The notes under the pieces: model-generated
The model's database searches: none
Told to the model about the DNA's origin: nothing
The model's input: the letters and a program-made list of their open reading frames with translations, nothing else
Assembly (NCBI RefSeq): GCF_003696265.1
Contig: NZ_RFFH01000007.1
Location: 248,001-312,000 of the forward strand
Direction: 5' to 3'
Length of the DNA: 64,000 nucleotides
DNA from: Nocardia stercoris
GTDB taxonomy: Bacteria; Actinomycetota; Actinomycetes; Mycobacteriales; Mycobacteriaceae
Position numbers and translations under genes: made by a program
In this document: in pieces, positions 1 through 8,618 of the stretch
How the letters are laid out: every line of letters begins with the position of its first letter
How positions within the stretch are numbered: position 1 is the first letter of the stretch

Positions 1-957
1 ATCCCGGTGCCCTTCTATCACTGCTTCGGCATGGTCATGGGCAATCTGGCCGCCACGAGTCACGGCGCCGCCATGGTCATCCCGGGCCCGGCGTTCGAGC
101 CGCGCGCGACGCTGGAAGCCGTTGCGGCGGAAGCCTGTACCTCGCTGTATGGGGTACCGACCATGTTCATCGCCGAGCTGGCGGTGCCCGAGTTCGCCAC
201 CTACGATCTGTCCTCGCTGCGGACCGGGATCATGGCCGGTTCGCCGTGCCCGGTGGAGGTCATGAAGCAGGTGATCGAGCGGATGGGCATGCGCGAGGTC
301 AGCATCTGCTACGGCATGACCGAGACCAGCCCGGTGTCCACCCAGACCCGCCGCGACGACACTCTGGTGCAGCGCACCGCGACCGTCGGCCGGGCCGGTC
401 CCCACCTGGAGATCAAGATCGTGGACCCGGCGACCGGTGCGACAGTTCCCCGCGGTGAGCAGGGTGAACTGTGCACGCGGGGTTATTCGGTCATGCTCGG
501 TTACTGGAACGATCCGGCGAAGACCGCCGAGGCGATCGACGTCGAACGCTGGATGCACACCGGCGACCTGGCCACCATGGACGACGACGGCTATGTCGCC
601 ATCACGGGCCGGATCAAGGACATGGTCATCCGCGGCGGCGAGAACATCTATCCGCGCGAGATCGAGGAGTTCCTCTACACGCATCCGGACGTGCTCGACG
701 CGCAGGTGATCGGCGTGCCCGACGACCGGTACGGCGAGGAGCTCATGGCGTGGATCCGCTTGTCCGAGGGCGCATCCGAGCTGACCGCGGAGTCGTTGCG
801 CGAGTTCTGCGCCGGCAAGCTGGCCAAGTACAAGATCCCGCGCTACGTGCACGTCGTGGACGAGTTCCCGATGACGGTGACCGGCAAGATCCGCAAGGTG
901 GAGATGCGCGAGATCGCCATCGGCCTGCTCGCCGGGGAGGCCGGAAAGCAGCCGTAG
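1..957 (+). CDS. Fatty-acyl-CoA synthetase (AMP-binding), 5' truncated by window edge
   Basis: This is the C-terminal part of an adenylate-forming acyl-CoA ligase; the reading frame is open from base 1, so the start lies outside the window. The family turns a fatty acid, ATP and CoA into acyl-CoA through an acyl-adenylate. Visible motifs in order are the adenylate-binding YGMTETSP, GYWNDP, the hinge region TGDLATMDDDGY followed by GRIKDMVIRGGENIYP, and near the end TGKIRK with the catalytic lysine. The first half, including the P-loop-like YTSGTTG motif, is missing from view. It lies 108 bp before a co-directional aldehyde dehydrogenase. The substrate is unknown; FadD35-type medium or long-chain ligases are the nearest recalled match. 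Confidence 0.9.
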   Translation: MPVPFYHCFGMVMGNLAATSHGAAMVIPGPAFEPRATLEAVAAEACTSLYGVPTMFIAELAVPEFATYDLSSLRTGIMAGSPCPVEVMKQVIERMGMREVSICYGMTETSPVSTQTRRDDTLVQRTATVGRAGPHLEIKIVDPATGATVPRGEQGELCTRGYSVMLGYWNDPAKTAEAIDVERWMHTGDLATMDDDGYVAITGRIKDMVIRGGENIYPREIEEFLYTHPDVLDAQVIGVPDDRYGEELMAWIRLSEGASELTAESLREFCAGKLAKYKIPRYVHVVDEFPMTVTGKIRKVEMREIAIGLLAGEAGKQP

Positions 958-987
958 GACGGCGCACGGAATCGGTCGCCGAGATGT

Positions 988-1014
988 TGAGAAGGATATG
1001 GTCGAAACTTCTCA
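988..1014. promoter_or_regulatory. Inverted repeat TGAGA-N17-TCTCA, putative operator
   Basis: TGAGAAG at 988-994 pairs with CTTCTCA at 1008-1014 upstream of the aldehyde dehydrogenase start at 1066. The same TGAGA and TCTCA half-sites with the same 17-base spacing recur at 5843-5869. A common regulator is therefore likely; the TetR at 2594-3232 is the obvious candidate (inference). Confidence 0.5.
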
Positions 1015-1065
1015 GCGTGTCTATAGTGAGGGCAATCAGGAGATCTCCGCCACACGGGAGTAGAC

Positions 1066-2592
1066 GTGACCGATTCCGCCAACACCACCCTCGATCCCGC
1101 CGAACTCGAGGTCCGCAACCCAGCGACCGGCGAGCCCGTGGGCACCGTCGCGGTCACCACACCGGACGAGGTGACCGCCACCGTGCGGTCGCTGCGGACC
1201 GCGCAGAAGCGCTGGGAGAGCCTCGGCCCCGCCGGACGCAAGGACTGGTTGCTGAAGCTGCAGGACTGGGTGCTCGACCACGCCGACGAACTGGCCGACA
1301 GCATCCAGGCCGAATCGGCCAAGCCGCGCGTCGAGGCCGAAGTGGAGATCGCCTTCACCGTCGACCTGCTCGGCTACTTCGCCCGCAATGCCGGCAAGTT
1401 CCTCGCCGACACCCACGTGTCGCCGCACTCGCCGCTGATGCGGGTCAAGAAGCTGACCACGGCCTACAAGCCGTTCCCGGTGGTCGGCATCATCACGCCC
1501 TGGAACTTCCCGCTCGGCATGCCCGCCGCCGACCTGATCCCGGCGCTGGCCGCCGGCGCCGCGGTGGTGCTCAAGCCCTCGGAGGTCACGCCGCTGACCC
1601 CGCTCGTGCTGGCGCGCGGCTGGCAGGAGATCGGCGCGCCCGCGGTGTTCGCGGTCGTGTCCGGTGGCGGAGACACCGGGGCCGCGGTCGTCGCCGAATC
1701 CGATTACATCCAGTTCACCGGCTCGGGCCGCACCGGCCGCCGGATCGCGGTGGCCTGCGCGGAACGAATGATCCCCTACAGCCTCGAAATGGGCGGTAAG
1801 GACCCGGCCATCGTGCTCGCCGACGCCGATCTGGATCGGGCTGCCTACGGCATCGCGTTCGGCGCGCTGTGCAATGCGGGCCAGCTGTGCGTCTCGGTCG
1901 AGCGGGTGTACGTGGAAGCCGCTGTGTACGACCGCTTCCTGGAGAAGCTGGTCGCGCACGTGCGGGAGCTGCGGGTGGGTCGCGACGACCGGACCGGCAG
2001 CTTCGACATCGGCCCCCTGGCCAACGAGGCGCAACTCGCGATCGTGTCCCGGCACGTCGACGAGGCGCTCGCCGCGGGCGCGCAGGCGCTCACCGGCGGC
2101 AAGCCGACCGGAACCGGCACCTTCTACGAACCGACCGTGCTCGTCGGTGTCGACCACACCATGTCCTGCATCACCGAGGAGACCTTCGGCCCGACGATCC
2201 CGGTGATCAAGGTGACCGACGAGAACGAGGCGATCAAGCTCGCCAACGACTCGATCTACGGCCTGTCGGCCTCGGTGTGGACAGGCAGTGTCTCGCGCGG
2301 GCAGCGGATCGCCCGGCACCTGGACGCCGGCGCGGTGAACATCAACGACGCCACCATCAATCTGTTCAATTTCGCACTGCCGCACGGTGGTTGGGGTCAG
2401 TCCGGCACCGGGTACCGCTGGGGTGGCGCGGACGGCGTGCGTAAGTACTGCCGCAAGCAGGCGATCACCGCGCCCGCGCTGCCCACGCAGAAGAAGGAAA
2501 TGCTCTGGTTCCCCTACGACATGAAGAAGTTCGGCTTCATGCGCGGGGCCATGCGGGCCATGTCGGCCCGCGGTAGCCGCCGCTTCAAGTAG
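1066..2592 (+). CDS. Aldehyde dehydrogenase family protein (NAD(P)+-dependent)
   Basis: This 508-residue soluble ALDH would oxidise an aldehyde to a carboxylic acid. The cofactor and substrate regions TPWNF and KPSE are present, the general base is E241 in LEMGGKDP, and the catalytic cysteine is C275 in NAGQLCVSVERVYV. The start is GTG with GGGAG six to ten bases upstream. It has the length and layout of succinate-semialdehyde or medium-chain aldehyde dehydrogenases. The C-terminal tail (KKEMLWFPYDMKKFGFMRG and following) is basic and longer than usual. A TetR gene converges on it 1 bp downstream. In this neighbourhood it may oxidise the aldehyde formed after Baeyer-Villiger or MpaB-type oxidation, but the substrate is unproven. 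Confidence 0.9.
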   Translation: MTDSANTTLDPAELEVRNPATGEPVGTVAVTTPDEVTATVRSLRTAQKRWESLGPAGRKDWLLKLQDWVLDHADELADSIQAESAKPRVEAEVEIAFTVDLLGYFARNAGKFLADTHVSPHSPLMRVKKLTTAYKPFPVVGIITPWNFPLGMPAADLIPALAAGAAVVLKPSEVTPLTPLVLARGWQEIGAPAVFAVVSGGGDTGAAVVAESDYIQFTGSGRTGRRIAVACAERMIPYSLEMGGKDPAIVLADADLDRAAYGIAFGALCNAGQLCVSVERVYVEAAVYDRFLEKLVAHVRELRVGRDDRTGSFDIGPLANEAQLAIVSRHVDEALAAGAQALTGGKPTGTGTFYEPTVLVGVDHTMSCITEETFGPTIPVIKVTDENEAIKLANDSIYGLSASVWTGSVSRGQRIARHLDAGAVNINDATINLFNFALPHGGWGQSGTGYRWGGADGVRKYCRKQAITAPALPTQKKEMLWFPYDMKKFGFMRGAMRAMSARGSRRFK

Positions 2593-2593
2593 G

Positions 2594-3232
2594 TCACACC
2601 GCGAACGGGCGGAACGAGGGCACGATGTGGTCGCGCGCGAACCGGCGCGCGGCCGCTTCGTCGTCCAGCGGCACCAGCGTCGGCTTGGTCAGCACGAACG
2701 ACAGCGAGGTCCGGGCCACCATCTCGGCCACCGGTAGCGGGTCGTAGGCGGGCAGCTTGCCCTCGCGCTGCAGCCGGAAGATGAACTCCGCCAGGTAATC
2801 CCGGCCGGTCTCGATGACTCCGGAGCCGTGGACGGTCAGGTACGGCAGGACCGTCTCGGCATCGGTCTCGATGATCCGGTCCAGCAGCCGGTTCTCCCGC
2901 AGTCCCGCCGTGAACGCCACGAACAGTTCGACGATCTGATCCGGCGCGGGCGCACCGGATTCGACCAGCGGGCGGACGGCCGCGTCGGCGCGATCCAGGA
3001 ATTCCCTGGCCTGCGCGAGGAATACCGCCAGCACCAGTTCGGATTTGCCGGCGAAGCGCCGGTACAGCGTCGCCAGCGAGACCCGGCCGCGGCGCGCGAC
3101 CTCGGCCATGCTGGTGCGCTTGATCCCGAAGTCGAGAAACGCCTGCAGTGCCGCGTCGAGCACCTCGGACTGGTCCCCGCCGACGGGTGCCCCGTCGCGG
3201 ACCATCGGCAGCAGCTTCGCCGGACCGGCCAT
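2594..3232 (-). CDS. TetR/AcrR family transcriptional regulator
   Basis: A 212-residue one-component repressor. Residues of about 20-70 form the TetR helix-turn-helix (VLDAALQAFLDFGIKRTS, then VARRGRVSLATLYRRFAGKSEL); the rest is the ligand-binding helical domain. It converges with the upstream aldehyde dehydrogenase, ending 1 bp from it, and starts 77 bp past the end of the acyl-CoA ligase at 3310. A strong hairpin lies in that gap, so it is probably its own unit. It is the natural candidate to bind the paired TGAGA-N17-TCTCA sites at 988 and 5843, which bracket the local lipid-oxidation genes (inference). Confidence 0.92.
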   Translation of the reverse strand: MAGPAKLLPMVRDGAPVGGDQSEVLDAALQAFLDFGIKRTSMAEVARRGRVSLATLYRRFAGKSELVLAVFLAQAREFLDRADAAVRPLVESGAPAPDQIVELFVAFTAGLRENRLLDRIIETDAETVLPYLTVHGSGVIETGRDYLAEFIFRLQREGKLPAYDPLPVAEMVARTSLSFVLTKPTLVPLDDEAAARRFARDHIVPSFRPFAV

Positions 3233-3253
3233 GCGTTCCTCCTCGATCTCGGG

Positions 3254-3282
3254 CGCCGGAGCGGCTGTGCGCCGCTCCGGCG
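3254..3282 (-). terminator. GC-rich hairpin, terminator of the ligase/MpaB transcript
   Basis: A perfect 12-bp stem (CGCCGGAGCGGC at 3254-3265 and its complement at 3271-3282) closes a 5-base loop. It sits 28 bases past the stop of the minus-strand ligase and before the TetR start. There is no clear U-tract, as is common in actinomycetes. Confidence 0.6.
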
Positions 3283-3309
3283 TCGTAGGTTCTCGCCCGC
3301 GTGGCGTGA

Positions 3310-4866
3310 TCAGTGCGAGAAGTCCTCGCGCAGCTTATGTTTGAGCACCTTGCCACTGGCATTGCGGGGCAGCACGTCGACGACCACGACGTCCTTGGGC
3401 TGCTTGTACCGCGCCAGGTAGGTGTTCAGGTGCGCCTCGAGGTCGGTCAGGGTGAGCTGGGCCTGCGCGTCGTGCAGCGCCACGACCGCCACCGGGATCT
3501 CGCCCCACTTCTCGTCGGGCCGCCCGATCACCGCCGCCTCCCGGATCGCCGGATGATCGAACAGGACGTTCTCCACTTCGGCGCAGTAGATGTTCTCGCC
3601 ACCGGAGATGATCATGTCCTTCTTGCGGTCCACGACCCAGATGAACCCCTCCTCGTCCTGGCGGACCAGGTCGCCGGAGTGGAACCAGCCGCCGGCAAAG
3701 GCTTCGGCGGTGGCCTCGGGCTTGTTCCAGTAGCCCTGCATCATGGTCGGGCCGCGGTAGACGATCTCGCCGATCTCGCCGGGTGCCACGTCGTTCATCT
3801 CGTCGTCGACGATGCGGGCGGTGACGGTCGGGATGACCCGGCCGACCGAGCCGAGCTTGCGCAGGGCGTCGCGGCCCTCGAGCACGCAGGTGATCGGGGA
3901 CATCTCGGTCTGCCCGAACACCGCGACATTGTCGGCCTGCGGGAAGCATTCGGCCATCGCGCGCAGCACCGTGTCCGAGGCCGGGGCGGCACCCCAGCTG
4001 AGCTTGCGTAGCGCCAGCTTGCGTTGCCGCACAGTCGGTTCGGCGCAGATGAGCTGCCACTGGGCGGGCACACAGAAGGCGATGGTGGCCTGTTCGGCCT
4101 CCACCGCGTCGAGGAACTCGGTGGCGTCGAAGGCGCCCAGCGGGTGCAGCACGGTGGCGGCGCCGAGCTGGAATGCCGGTGCGAGACTGCCCAATCCGGC
4201 GATGTGGAACAGCGGCGAGGTGCAGAAGCCGATCGATTCCGGGGTCATCTCCATGGCCCGGATACAGGTCAGGGCCTGCGCGTTCATGTTCGCGTAGGAC
4301 AGCACCGCACCCTTGGGGGAACCGGTGGTGCCGGAGGTGTACATGATCAGGCACGGGGTGTCCTCGGGCAGGTCCACCGGCGGGTGCGCCGGACTCTGCT
4401 CGGCGATCAGATCGTCGTAGCCGAGGGTGCCCTCGGTGGTCTCGCCGCCGATCACGATGCAGGTCTCGAGCGCCGGATGTTGTTGCCGCGCAGCCTGAGC
4501 CAAGGGGAGCAGCACGGTGTCGGTGACGATCACGGTCGCCCCGGAGTCACCCACGATGTACCCGAGTTCGGGGACGGTGAGCCGGAAGTTGACCGGGACC
4601 GCGATGGCGCCGAGCGCGTTGATCGCGAACACCGTCTCCAGGTACGCCGGGTGGTTGAACGCCAGCACGAGCACTCGGTCGCCGAAGCCGACCCCGCGCC
4701 GGCTCAGCGCGTCGGCGAGCTTCTCGAAGCGATCGTGGAGCTGCCGCCAGGTGGTGTCGTTTCCGCGGTAGCGGACGGCGAGACCGTCGGGGCGCATGGT
4801 GGCGTGGGTGGCGATCTGGTTGATCCAGTTGTTGCGCCGGATCGACTGCAGCGGGTCGGGAGTCAT
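3310..4866 (-). CDS. Acyl-CoA synthetase (FadD family)
   Basis: A complete 518-residue adenylate-forming ligase. The ATP-grip motif YTSGTTGSPKG lies near residue 175, followed by FGQTEMSP, GYWNKPEAT, SGDLVRQDEEGFIWVVDRKKDMIISGGENI split by the usual hinge, and the C-terminal SGKVLKHKLRE with the catalytic lysine. I place the start at the ATG at 4866 (MTPDPLQ); the open frame runs further upstream without a family match. It lies 31 bases downstream of the MpaB-like gene on the same strand and probably shares its transcript. It would activate a carboxylic acid to the CoA thioester for the acyl-CoA dehydrogenase encoded divergently. Confidence 0.92.
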   Translation of the reverse strand: MTPDPLQSIRRNNWINQIATHATMRPDGLAVRYRGNDTTWRQLHDRFEKLADALSRRGVGFGDRVLVLAFNHPAYLETVFAINALGAIAVPVNFRLTVPELGYIVGDSGATVIVTDTVLLPLAQAARQQHPALETCIVIGGETTEGTLGYDDLIAEQSPAHPPVDLPEDTPCLIMYTSGTTGSPKGAVLSYANMNAQALTCIRAMEMTPESIGFCTSPLFHIAGLGSLAPAFQLGAATVLHPLGAFDATEFLDAVEAEQATIAFCVPAQWQLICAEPTVRQRKLALRKLSWGAAPASDTVLRAMAECFPQADNVAVFGQTEMSPITCVLEGRDALRKLGSVGRVIPTVTARIVDDEMNDVAPGEIGEIVYRGPTMMQGYWNKPEATAEAFAGGWFHSGDLVRQDEEGFIWVVDRKKDMIISGGENIYCAEVENVLFDHPAIREAAVIGRPDEKWGEIPVAVVALHDAQAQLTLTDLEAHLNTYLARYKQPKDVVVVDVLPRNASGKVLKHKLREDFSH

Positions 4867-4897
4867 CGGTTCCTGTCCAGGGTGAGAGGTGGGGCGG

Positions 4898-5764
4898 TCA
4901 GACGAGCGGGCGGCCGCCGCGGTGGCGGCGGCGGACATCGCGCAGGAGCAGCTGATACGGGAACAGCCGGGCCTGGGCGGGCAGCCGGCGCTGCACACCG
5001 CCGAGGCCGCGCAGCAGCCGGCGGTGGCGGCGTTCCTGGCGCGGGGTCCAGGTCAGGTCGAGGCCTTCGCGCATGGACGCGGGCAGCAGACCGGTCACGA
5101 TGAAGCGGTGCAGCGGCGCGAACACGGCCAGGCGCGGGACGTTGCGCAGATCGACGAGGTCCTCGAGGTAGCCGGCCACCAGTTCGTCGGGGACGTGCCG
5201 CTTCAGGCCGTCCTGCCAGTACTCGTCGAATTCCTCGAGGGTGTGGAACCACATGTCGGGCTTCATCTGCAGCGTGGTGCCGAGCCGGGCGGCGTACTGC
5301 AGGAAGACTTCCCGGGTGGCGCGATCGTCGGGGCCGTACAGGCGCTCGCGCAGGTCCACGATGCCGAAGTACAGGCAGGCCGCGACCCATTTCTGCAGTT
5401 CCGGGTCGAAGGCGTTGTAGCGGACCTCGGCGCCGGGTTCGGAGCGGACCATGCGGTGCGAGCCGTTGACGGCCGTGCGGAAGATCTGCCGGTCGTGTTC
5501 GTTGCCGAGCAGGGCGACGGCCAGGTAGGTGACGGTGGTGCGCAGGCGTTTCCACGGGCGCAGGTCGGCGCGGCCGGAGTAGACGGCGCTGTGCGCGACG
5601 CCGTGCCCGATCGGCACGTTGGACAGTTGCATGATCACGTTCGCCCCGCCGCCCAGCAGGACGTTCGCGCCGTCGAGGTAGCTGTCGATGTCGAAGTTGT
5701 CGACCGTGCCGTACCGGCAGGTCCGGGCTGGTTCGGGGTCGGACCTGCGTAGGGGTGTGGTCAT
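4898..5764 (-). CDS. Oxygenase MpaB family protein (DUF2236)
   Basis: A 288-residue member of the DUF2236 family, named for the fungal oxygenase MpaB, which cleaves a prenyl side chain; the latex oxygenase Lcp is related. Family features seen are the N-terminal glycine-rich segment around LLGGGANVIMQLSNVPIGHGV, then VNGSHRMV with the histidine expected near the heme, and the C-terminal arginine-rich stretch. The ATG at 5764 has GGGAGG ten bases upstream. A longer frame from a TTG at 5842 would add six-residue repeats, which are rejected as non-coding. It is first in an operon with the acyl-CoA ligase. Substrate unknown; oxidation of a hydrophobic terpenoid or lipid is an inference. Confidence 0.8.
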   Translation of the reverse strand: MTTPLRRSDPEPARTCRYGTVDNFDIDSYLDGANVLLGGGANVIMQLSNVPIGHGVAHSAVYSGRADLRPWKRLRTTVTYLAVALLGNEHDRQIFRTAVNGSHRMVRSEPGAEVRYNAFDPELQKWVAACLYFGIVDLRERLYGPDDRATREVFLQYAARLGTTLQMKPDMWFHTLEEFDEYWQDGLKRHVPDELVAGYLEDLVDLRNVPRLAVFAPLHRFIVTGLLPASMREGLDLTWTPRQERRHRRLLRGLGGVQRRLPAQARLFPYQLLLRDVRRRHRGGRPLV

Positions 5765-5781
5765 GGCGTCGCTGCCTCCCT

Positions 5782-5835
5782 GGTCTTGCGGTCGCGCCCG
5801 GTCGTGCGGTTTCCACCGGTCTTGCGGTTTCCACC
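5782..5835. repeat. Three tandem 18-bp units in the divergent promoter region
   Basis: The units are 5782-5799, 5800-5817 and 5818-5835. The last two differ at one base and share TGCGGTTTCCACC; the first is degenerate in its second half. They lie between the MpaB-like start and the acyl-CoA dehydrogenase, next to the 5843-5869 inverted repeat, and could be binding sites or a slippage product. Confidence 0.7.
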
Positions 5836-5842
5836 GAGTCAA

Positions 5843-5869
5843 TGAGACGATCGCACTATCTTCTTCTCA
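5843..5869. promoter_or_regulatory. Inverted repeat TGAGA-N17-TCTCA, second copy
   Basis: TGAGA at 5843-5847 and TCTCA at 5865-5869 match the arrangement at 988-1014 exactly in half-site and spacing. A shorter palindrome, GAGAAGGTTCTC, follows at 5910-5921. The site lies between the divergent MpaB-like and acyl-CoA dehydrogenase genes, so one regulator could control both directions. Confidence 0.5.
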
Positions 5870-5964
5870 TCGAGTCTAGGTACGGCGGTTCCGGAAAGCT
5901 AGAGCGGCTGAGAAGGTTCTCGTACAAACATCTCACCCCGATGGTGCCAGGAAAGGCCGGAAAT

Positions 5965-7119
5965 TTGAGGCGAACGTTGTATACCGACGACCACGAGGCC
6001 TACCGGACGGTCGTCCGCGAATACCTGCAGCGCGAAGTGGTCCCCCACATGGAGACCTGGGACGAGCAGCACCTCGTCGACCGCGCCGCCATCCGGTCGG
6101 CGGCCCGCAACGGCGTCTTCGCGCTCTGGGTCCCCGAAGAGTACGGCGGCTCGGGCGAGACCGACTACCGCTACCAGCTCGTCGTCAAGGAGGAGATCGC
6201 GCGGACCCGCGCCACGTCCTTCGGCTTCACCATCGGCATGCAGGACGACATCATCCTGCACTACCTGCTGGCCCTGGCCACCGACGAGCAGAAGCGACGC
6301 TGGTTACCCGGCTTCGCGACCGGCGACATCATCGGCGCGATCGCCATGACCGAACCCGGCACCGGCAGCGACCTGCAGGGCATCAAGACCACGGCCGTCC
6401 GCGCCGGCGACAGCTGGATCATCAACGGACAGAAGACATTCATCTCCTGCGGGACCAGCGCCGACATCGTCGTGGTCGCCGCCCGCACCGACGCCGAGGC
6501 CGGCTCGCGCGGCTTCAGCCTGTTCGTCGTCGAACGCGGCACTCCCGGCTTCCGCAGCGGAAGTCCGCTGCGGAAGCTGGGCCTGCAGGGGCAGGACACC
6601 TCGGAGCTGTTCTTCGACGACGTCGTGGTCCCGGCCGCGAACCTGCTCGGCACCGAAGGGCAGGGCCTGATCCACCTGATGGCGAACCTGGTGCCCGAAC
6701 GACTGGGTGTCATCGCCGGCGCCTACTCCGATGCGCGCGCGATCTTCGACCAGACCGTGGCATATGTGAAGGAGCGCAAGGCGTTCGGCAAGCCGCTGGG
6801 CGGGTTCCAGAACACCCGGTTCGTGCTGGCCGAGCTGGCCACCGAGCTCGACGTCGCGGAAGCCTACGTGGACAACGTGATCCGCGCCTACAACGCCGGC
6901 GAACTCACCCCCATCGACGCCGCCAAGGGCAAGTGGTACCTGTCGGATCTGCAGAACCGGGTCATCGACCGCTGCCTGCAGTTGCACGGCGGGTACGGCT
7001 TCATGATGGAGTACCCGGTCGCACGGGCCTATGCGGATGCGCGGATCCAGTCGATCTACGCCGGCACCAACGAGATCATGAAGGAGATCATCGGCCGCGA
7101 GCTGACCGGGTCGCGCTGA
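5965..7119 (+). CDS. Acyl-CoA dehydrogenase, long-chain/isovaleryl type active site
   Basis: A 384-residue FAD enzyme making the alpha-beta double bond in an acyl-CoA. I choose the TTG at 5965 because AGGAAAGG stands eight bases upstream and the protein then begins MRRTLYTDDHEAYR, a normal length; the in-frame ATG at 5941 lacks a ribosome site. FAD and substrate motifs include MTEPGTGSDLQGI and LHGGYGFMMEYPVARAYADARI. The C-terminal motif reads YAGTNEIM, so the usual catalytic glutamate is alanine. E245 in PERL, the helix-G position used by long-chain and isovaleryl-CoA dehydrogenases, is present. It is followed by the BVMO and ChoD-like genes on the same strand. Confidence 0.9.
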   Translation: MRRTLYTDDHEAYRTVVREYLQREVVPHMETWDEQHLVDRAAIRSAARNGVFALWVPEEYGGSGETDYRYQLVVKEEIARTRATSFGFTIGMQDDIILHYLLALATDEQKRRWLPGFATGDIIGAIAMTEPGTGSDLQGIKTTAVRAGDSWIINGQKTFISCGTSADIVVVAARTDAEAGSRGFSLFVVERGTPGFRSGSPLRKLGLQGQDTSELFFDDVVVPAANLLGTEGQGLIHLMANLVPERLGVIAGAYSDARAIFDQTVAYVKERKAFGKPLGGFQNTRFVLAELATELDVAEAYVDNVIRAYNAGELTPIDAAKGKWYLSDLQNRVIDRCLQLHGGYGFMMEYPVARAYADARIQSIYAGTNEIMKEIIGRELTGSR

Positions 7120-7157
7120 TCCGGTCCCTCCCCCGTCGACGAAAGCAGGTGAACCAC

Positions 7158-8618
7158 ATGGCCCCGAAAGTTCTGATCGTCGGTACCGGATTCGGCGGTC
7201 TGGCGCTGGCGCTGGAGCTCAAACGTGCCGGGTACCAGGATTTCGTGCTGCTCGAGCAGGCCGACGAGGTCGGCGGGGTGTGGCGCGACAACACCTATCC
7301 CGGGGCCGGCTGCGATATCCCGTCGCCCTACTACTCGTATTCGTTCGCGCCGAACCGGTCCTGGCCGGCGCGGTTCGCACGGCAGCGCGACATCCTGGCC
7401 TACATCCGGCGCATCGTCGACGAGTACGACCTGCGGCGGCACATCCATTTCGGGGTCGAGGTCACCGCGGCGGCCTTCGACGAGCGCCGGGCGGTGTGGC
7501 AGATCGACACCGAGGACGGCGATCTGTACGAGGCCGACGTGTTCGTGCCGGCCGTCGGGCAGCTGTCGCGGCCGTCGATTCCGGCGATCCCGGGCCGGGA
7601 TCGGTTCGGCGGCAAGGCCTTCCATTCGGCGCGCTGGAACCACGGCATCGATCTGTCGGGTAAGCGGGTCGCGGTCATCGGGACGGGAGCCAGCGCGATC
7701 CAGTTCGTGCCCGAGATCGCGCCGAAGGCCTTGCAGCTCACCGTGTTCCAGCGGTCGGCGCCGTGGGTCACCAACCGGCCCGACGCGCGTTACGGTGTGC
7801 TGCACCGGCTGCTGGCGCCGGCGCTGCAGCGGGTGGAACGGTTCGGGTGGTGGGCCTTCTTCGAGTACTCGACGTTGGGGCTGCTCGGTAACCAGGCGGT
7901 GGTGCGGTCGCTGGTCGGCCTGCCGAAGTGGCAGTTGCGCCGCCAGGTGCCGGATCCGGTATTGCGCGCCAAGCTGACTCCCACCGACTCCCCCGGCTGC
8001 CGGCGCGCACTGTTCTCCGACGACTGGTATCCGGCGCTCGGGCGGGCGAACGTGCACGTCGAGACCGAGCGGATCACCGAGTTCACCCGCTCCGGTATCC
8101 GCACCGCCGACGGCGTCGAGCACCGCTTCGACGTGGTGATCTACGCGACCGGATTCGCGGCGCAGGATTTCCTCGGCCCGATCGAGGTCACCGGGTCCGG
8201 TGGCGCGGACCTGCGGGAGTTCTGGGCCGAGGGAGCCCGCGCGTATCTGGGCCTGGCCGTACCGGATTTCCCGAACATGTTCCTGATGTACGGGCCCAAC
8301 ACCAATCTCGGCGCTGGATCCATCATCTTCATGCACGAATGTCAGGCACGCTATATCCGTGGCGTCGTCGAGCATCTCGGCGCGCATCCGGGGACCGCGC
8401 TCGCGGTCCGGCCCGCGGCCGAGCAGCGCTACGACGCCGAGATCCAGCGGCGGCTGGCGAAGAGTGTCTGGATCACCTGCGACAGCTGGTATCGGGCCGC
8501 CAGCGGCCGGGTGTCCACCAACTGGCCGGGTCTGGTGTCGGAGTACCGCCGCCGCACCCGGCGGGTCGACCTTGCCGACTACCGGACCGTGACCGCCACG
8601 AGCAGCGAGAAGGCATGA
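7158..8618 (+). CDS. Flavin-dependent Baeyer-Villiger-type monooxygenase
   Basis: A 486-residue class B flavoprotein monooxygenase. GTGFGG at residues 9-14 binds FAD, GTGASA at 175-180 binds NADPH, and the BVMO signature FxGxxxHxxxW is seen at F150-G152-H156-W160. A second FAD-contact motif, YATGF, follows near residue 330. Such enzymes insert an oxygen next to a ketone, or hydroxylate soft heteroatoms. The ATG at 7158 has CAGGTG seven to twelve bases upstream, 38 bases after the acyl-CoA dehydrogenase. Its stop overlaps the start of the ChoD-like gene, so the two are translationally coupled. A steroid or terpenoid ketone is a plausible but unproven substrate. Confidence 0.9.
   Translation: MAPKVLIVGTGFGGLALALELKRAGYQDFVLLEQADEVGGVWRDNTYPGAGCDIPSPYYSYSFAPNRSWPARFARQRDILAYIRRIVDEYDLRRHIHFGVEVTAAAFDERRAVWQIDTEDGDLYEADVFVPAVGQLSRPSIPAIPGRDRFGGKAFHSARWNHGIDLSGKRVAVIGTGASAIQFVPEIAPKALQLTVFQRSAPWVTNRPDARYGVLHRLLAPALQRVERFGWWAFFEYSTLGLLGNQAVVRSLVGLPKWQLRRQVPDPVLRAKLTPTDSPGCRRALFSDDWYPALGRANVHVETERITEFTRSGIRTADGVEHRFDVVIYATGFAAQDFLGPIEVTGSGGADLREFWAEGARAYLGLAVPDFPNMFLMYGPNTNLGAGSIIFMHECQARYIRGVVEHLGAHPGTALAVRPAAEQRYDAEIQRRLAKSVWITCDSWYRAASGRVSTNWPGLVSEYRRRTRRVDLADYRTVTATSSEKA

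Noticed and set aside
5764..5842. N-terminal extension of the MpaB-like protein from TTG 5842, which would encode hexapeptide repeats
   Set aside because: The ATG at 5764 has GGGAGG upstream and starts the family-like sequence. The repeats lie in a promoter region and are better read as DNA repeats.
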